64,000 bases of DNA from Sitta carolinensis (taxonomy: Eukaryota > Chordata > Aves > Passeriformes > Sittidae). Below are positions 59,922-64,000 of the stretch, piece after piece. A model generated the notes under the pieces. That model saw only the letters and a program-made list of their open reading frames with translations. It was not told the DNA's origin and searched no databases. Each line of letters opens with the position of its first letter. The stretch's first letter is position 1. The DNA is taken from NCBI GenBank assembly GCA_032173965.1, contig JAVUNC010000005.1:43076501-43140500 (forward strand), read 5' to 3'. Position numbers and translations under genes: made by a program.

Positions 59922-60425
59922 AATCATAGAATAACCATTGGGTTGGAAGGGACCTTAGAGATCATCTCATTCCAACCCCTCTGCTATGGGAGCTTGTGGG
60001 ATACCTTTCACTAGACCAAGCTGTTCAGAGACACATATAATCTGGCCTTGAACACTTCCAGGGATGGGGCATCCACAACTTCTCTGGGCAACTGGTTCCA
60101 GTGCCTCACCACTCTCCAAGTAAAGAATTTCTTCCTAACAAATAATTATTAGGAAGAGTGTTTACATGTAAACGTCTTCTTAAATCTTAATCTGCCCTCT
60201 TTCAGTGTAAATCCACTCCCCCTTTTTCTGTCACGATGTGCCCTAGTCAAAAGTCCCTCTCTGGCTCTCTTGTTGCCCCTTTAGGTACTGGAAGGTGCTA
60301 TAAGGTCTCCAGCATGCCTTCTCTTCTGCAGACTGAACAGTCCCAACTCTCTCAGCCTGTCTTCATACAATTCCAGCCCTGTGATGATCTTCCTGGCCTT
60401 TCTGTGGACTCATTCCAGGAGGTCT
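59922..60425 (-). mobile_element. CR1 LINE 3' end, about 500 bases, with an internal insertion
   Basis: On the plus strand it begins AATCATAGAAT (reverse complement of the CR1 terminal repeat). It continues TTGGAAGGGACCTTAGAGAT, TTGAACACTTCCAGGGATGG, GGTTCCAGTGCCTCACCAC, AAGTCCCTCTCTGGC, TTTAGGTACTGGAAGGTGCT and CCAACTCTCTCAGCCTGTC, ending at TCATTCCAGGAGGTCT. This is the standard collinear order of a minus-strand CR1 tail. It is less diverged than the 39 kb copy. About 45 extra bases at roughly 60139-60180 interrupt the usual order after TTTCTTCCTAA. No coding capacity remains. Confidence 0.92.
60131..60180. repeat. Palindromic insertion within the CR1 copy
   Basis: Two nested inverted repeats lie side by side. 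CTTCCTAA (60131-60138) pairs with TTAGGAAG (60149-60156). GTTTACATGTAAAC (60160-60173) is a perfect 14-base palindrome, flanked by GAAGA and TCTTC that can extend the stem with a small bulge. This material is absent from the CR1 tail pattern as I know it. Confidence 0.6.
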
Positions 60426-61199
60426 AAGGATGGTCATATGAAGGCAGACCAAGGTCCATCTGTCTCAACAACTTGTTTCCAATTAGGATTGTAGCCCAAT
60501 GGTTGAAAGCTGCAAGACCTGTCCATAGCAGTAGGTATCTGCCATGCTTTTCCTGAAGGCTGGTACTTGGAAGCCTCATGAGTTGCAGTTTGTATCTTCG
60601 TGTTTTATGGCCTTTCATGATTTTTTTTTCTCTCCCTGAATTTGAGAACATGCTTGTTGGAATCTGGTGCCTGGAGATTGTGATAGATTTAACTTTTGAT
60701 CTGTTTTCCATTGAGTTGCATTTGACACAATTCTGTTCCCCAAATATGGCTGACTTAAAGGAGAGACATCAGTATACTCTCACCAAGGGTGTGGCCTGTG
60801 GTGGCCGTGTAATAAAAACATCAGCCTTCAAAGGGAAATTCCACTTTTACGAAGAGCTGCATGCAGGAAGACCCTTTCTCTTTAGTCTTCATCTCCTCTT
60901 TATTCACCAGGGTTCTTCCTAGGTTCAGGAGACCTAAGTGAGTGTTTTTGCTTTTAAGATTGGATCTGTAAAGTCAGGAATGCTTCTGATAAGGAATAAT
61001 GTCATGTGACTACCTGAAGGTGTCAGTTTGGTGTTATTTACATAAAGCCTTGCACCAAAGACCTGAAGCATTTCCTTTTGCCAGAGTGCAATGCATGACA
61101 AACCAGCTTCATATGCAATATCTATTTGTCTGTCTCTCTTGTATAAAATAGTCCCCAGCAGTGTTACTGTGAGTGGCTGCTTTCTGGCTGGCACAACTG

Positions 61200-61330
61200 T
61201 AAGCATTGTCTGTTTCTTTTCTGCATGGGATTAATCTGCACCATTCACGTAGCCATTCAGCGGTAACCCGAAATAATGTGTGCCGCGATGCGAGTGTTGC
61301 GTAACATGGGCAGTCTTCCAGATCAATCAA
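61200..61330. promoter_or_regulatory. CpG-retaining intronic block with homeodomain-type site
   Basis: Seven CpG dinucleotides fall within about 60 bases (61247-61303) in an intron otherwise nearly CpG-free. A palindromic GATTAATC, within GGGATTAATCTG, lies at 61229-61236 and matches paired Bicoid/OTX/PITX-type recognition. Retained CpGs can mark an unmethylated regulatory element. Function is inferred only. Confidence 0.3.
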
Positions 61331-62242
61331 AAGAGCTGCTTCATCTCTTCACTGGATTTTTTTGGCAGAGGGGAGATAATAAAACTCTGCTCTCTGCATA
61401 CTGCATAGGTACAACATGTCCTGCATCGTGTTAAGTAGGGCTTATTAGTTCATAGCTGCTAGGGTTTTTAAAATGAAGATGAAAGTTTGTAGGTGTTCAA
61501 TTCATAGGAGGTAGAATGGGTTTCTGTATTGCCTTATAGTTTGTAGAAATAATAATAAACAAGAGAATTATGAAAGGCCTTCCATTGCAAAATATGGACT
61601 AAAGTCAACCTTTATGCAAATGTGGTAATCCTTTGTTTCACAAAACTTCTTTAGACATGCAGCAAGGTTTTCTGCTTACGCTGAAATCTTTGGTGTTCAT
61701 CCCGTTTTCTTTTGTTACATTGGTGGGAGGTACTGAAGTTGTATAAAACAAGCATTCAAAGAGACGTCTTAAAATATAGAGTATATTCTATGAAAAAATA
61801 TTAAAGATGAAGTTAATGTACATTTTATGTTTACTTGAATCTTAAGAGTGTGACTGAGTTGGACCTTTGAACTTGAAGACTGGTAATATGAGAGGTTTTG
61901 ACTAACGATGTGAGGGATGGTTATAGTCACATTGTTTTCCATTTATGTATAATTCATTTGCAAGCCAGAGTTTTGATATTTCAGGTTGATTTAGAAAGGT
62001 TGACTTCTGTCATGGTTGAATTCCAAGTTGTTGTGTGATTTTAATTGTAAATGCACTGCTCAGTCTGTTGCTAGAAGCCAGCACAGTGGGAATAAACCAG
62101 CAGAGCCAAAGTCATCCTGCATGATCGATCTGCTGGTCTCAGTAACATGAGAAATGTAATATGAGAACCATCCCTGGTGTTCTCAACAGTCACCATCTCC
62201 AGGTGTGGAAACCTTGATATATAACGGGCAAGGGAAAAGAAG

Positions 62243-62362
62243 ATGATTATTTTACTTTTACAGCTAGCAAATTAAGCAGCAGAATGAATGGCTTCCCTAA
62301 AGTTTATGTCAGGTTCAGGAACTGAACTGTTAACTCCCAATCCACTGTCCTAACCACAGATG
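62243..62362 (-). mobile_element. MIR-type SINE, reverse orientation
   Basis: Reading the plus strand: TTTTACTTTTACAGCTAG, GGCTTCCCTAAAGTTTATG, TCAGGTTCAGGAACTGAAC, CTCCCAATCCACTGTCCTAA, CCACAGATGG. This follows, in order, the reverse complement of a MIR: oligo-T/ACAG tail region, TTGCCCAAGGTCAC core, then the GGAACTGAACC and CCACTGTCCTAACCAC tRNA-like head. The preserved collinearity over about 120 bases makes it the best MIR match in the window. Confidence 0.7.
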
Positions 62363-64000
62363 GTTTTTCCTATCATCAATTTCACCAAAATACATATCTT
62401 CAGAATACATTAATTTTACATTGTTGCAATAATGCTTCATTTTTATAGTTATCACTGTTCCTAATCAATTTGCTGCAACTTATTTTAATGGGCTTTCAGT
62501 GTGCTGGCTAGGATTCCAGGATACTTATTGTTTGTACTTCATAAAAACACCATGCTGTCTTTCAACAGAAAGGTTTTTCTTTTAACAATCTTTTTAAATA
62601 CATTTCATAAAATAACCAAGACAGCCATTAAAACTCCGCATTGAATAGCTCCTGCCAAGTTTCAGTGAACTTTTTTTTAATTTAAATTAGGAATGGAAAA
62701 GATTTCCTGATCCTAGCATTTGTCCTCTTACTATTCCAGGCAACCTCGTCCTGCTATGCCATTTGCAAAGTGTTCAAAATCCCAATAAGTTCTTTGTCTT
62801 CACTGCTGTCATTAAAATTATGTTCCAAAACCTCTGTGCAGTCAGGCTAGAAGCTTTCTTTTAACTTCAGACTGAATTTCATTGTGGCATGTTTATATCC
62901 ACTTGTTCTTAAGTTATCACTGTTGTTTTGCTTAAATAGCTCTTTTACTGCCTCTGCAAAATATTTATGGTAACAAACCTTGTAGTTCTCTTAGAAGTCT
63001 ACCTCTTCCAAGGTTAACCAAGGGTCCTCTTCTTGTCTAGGCAAAGCCTATCTTTTGACCACTGTGGTAAACGTGCTCTGCACCAGTTTGAGACCAGTTT
63101 CCTTTAATAAGGATAATGAAAACCTTTTCTCAGTGCTCAAGGTGAGCTCTTGACTTGTACAGCAAGAGCACAACAGTGACCTTTGTCTAGTGGAAGCACA
63201 TATGATACGTTTTGGCATTGTTTTTGTCTTTTATGATTATACCAGGGTGATATAATGATATATAAAGTATGTAATATTTTAATTGTGTGATTTTATGAGT
63301 TTCCCTTTGATATTTCCAGCTTCTTAGTTTCCAGTTTATAGCATAAATTTGGCTTTCAGTCCTTCTGTTCGTGGTCTTTTTTTTTTCAGTTGTAGTTCTG
63401 TGGCAATGCCTCAAGACCTGAGACAGTTCTTCCTATCTGATACCTCCTCAGGCCAGGTGAATATTTGATAAACTATTTTCTTTTCATATTAAACTTGCCC
63501 CTTTGAAGTTTTGAACTTTTATTACAAGCATTTTGATTCTCTCTCTGTTTAGTGTAAAGAAAACCAAATGGTCTCACAATTCATCATTTTCTTAATCCAA
63601 TTGTTTTACAGAAAACTTTGTTACTCCCAAAATCAACCCTAAGAATACCCACCATCCTTTTTGTTTAACTGTTTTAGTAAATAATGTAGGATCTCACATC
63701 CAGAAATAACTGGGCCCCTGCTTCTACTCGATCCATTTGTTTTTCTGTTTCTAACTCATAATTTAAAATCTTCTTTTCTACTATGAATTGTGTCTTTTGA
63801 GTGTCAGGTAAAATTTTCTTTGGGAGAAAAGAGGAAGAGATCTCCTTTAAAGGAACTGAGAATCTACTGTACGGTGTCTTTCTCTTAAAGGGATTTTGTA
63901 TTATTCATATTATTCCTTCTCATCCCATTGCCATTATTCATGTTCGGTTCTTGTCCACCATTTTTACTTCTTTTTTTTACCTTTCCCAAACACAGTTGTG

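Larger units (their letters stand above)
33913..64000 (+). other. CRADD: CRADD intron 2, running off the window
   Basis: No plus-strand frame after 33,912 resembles the CRADD death domain, so at least 30 kb of intron separates CARD and death-domain exons. A very long intron here is also the case in human. Apart from the repeats listed separately, the sequence is AT-rich and unannotated. Frames of about 100-148 codons (for example 43766-44212 minus and 46071-46310 minus) show no recognisable family. No nested gene is seen. Confidence 0.75.

Noticed and set aside
33913..64000. Search for the CRADD death-domain exon
   Set aside because: No plus-strand frame in this stretch resembles the death domain, so the exon is taken to lie beyond the right edge.
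1..64000. CRISPR arrays, prokaryotic operons, rRNA genes or an intact retroviral or transposon system
   Set aside because: None seen. Intron-exon structure, CpG islands and CR1/MIR repeats all indicate a vertebrate nuclear locus.

Overview
The window is nuclear DNA from a vertebrate, almost certainly a bird. The coding exons match MRPL42, SOCS2 and CRADD, all on the plus strand and in the order of the human 12q22 block (MRPL42–SOCS2–CRADD). The interspersed repeats are CR1 retrotransposon copies plus a few ancient MIR-type SINEs. SOCS2 and CRADD are only about 11 kb apart, which also fits a compact avian genome. The species cannot be fixed from the sequence alone.

Layout. Bases 72-117 are the last coding codons of MRPL42 (mitoribosomal protein mL42), followed by a short 3' UTR with an AATAAA at 167-172. 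From about 175 to 14,900 is intergenic DNA. It holds a short CR1 remnant (2755-2926), an isolated small CpG island (3025-3205) and a CTCF-like site (about 8807-8820). A large CpG island (about 14,940-18,260) carries the SOCS2 promoter. In it are a tandem pair of perfect STAT5 sites (15472-15491), a probable noncoding first exon ending near 15,799, and a coding exon at 17450-17594. The second coding exon, with nearly all of the SH2 domain and the SOCS box, is at 18518-18966. The predicted protein is an intact 197-residue SOCS2.

After the SOCS2 3' UTR (candidate poly(A) signals at 19239 and 19935) about 10 kb of gene-free sequence leads to a second CpG island (about 30,060-30,690). This is the probable CRADD promoter, with a strong splice donor after 30,398. 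The CARD-coding exon of CRADD lies at 33607-33912. The death-domain exon is not present, so everything from 33,913 to the right edge (over 30 kb) is one CRADD intron. That intron contains a decayed 1.7 kb CR1 copy (about 39,120-40,790), a second CR1 tail (59,922-60,425), three MIR-like SINEs, simple repeats and an unnamed dispersed repeat present twice.

Biology. SOCS2 is a feedback inhibitor of growth-hormone/STAT5 signalling, and the paired STAT5 sites in its promoter are what that loop predicts. CRADD (RAIDD) is the adaptor that links caspase-2 to PIDD1. MRPL42 is a housekeeping mitoribosome gene. The three are neighbours by conserved synteny; nothing suggests a shared pathway.

I found no prokaryotic-style system, CRISPR array, tRNA or rRNA gene, or intact mobile element. 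The observations most worth a second look are regulatory: the STAT5 pair, a six-codon upstream ORF with a better start context than the SOCS2 start itself, an isolated CpG island with CTCF-like motifs, a palindromic insertion inside a CR1 copy, and the two-copy unnamed repeat.
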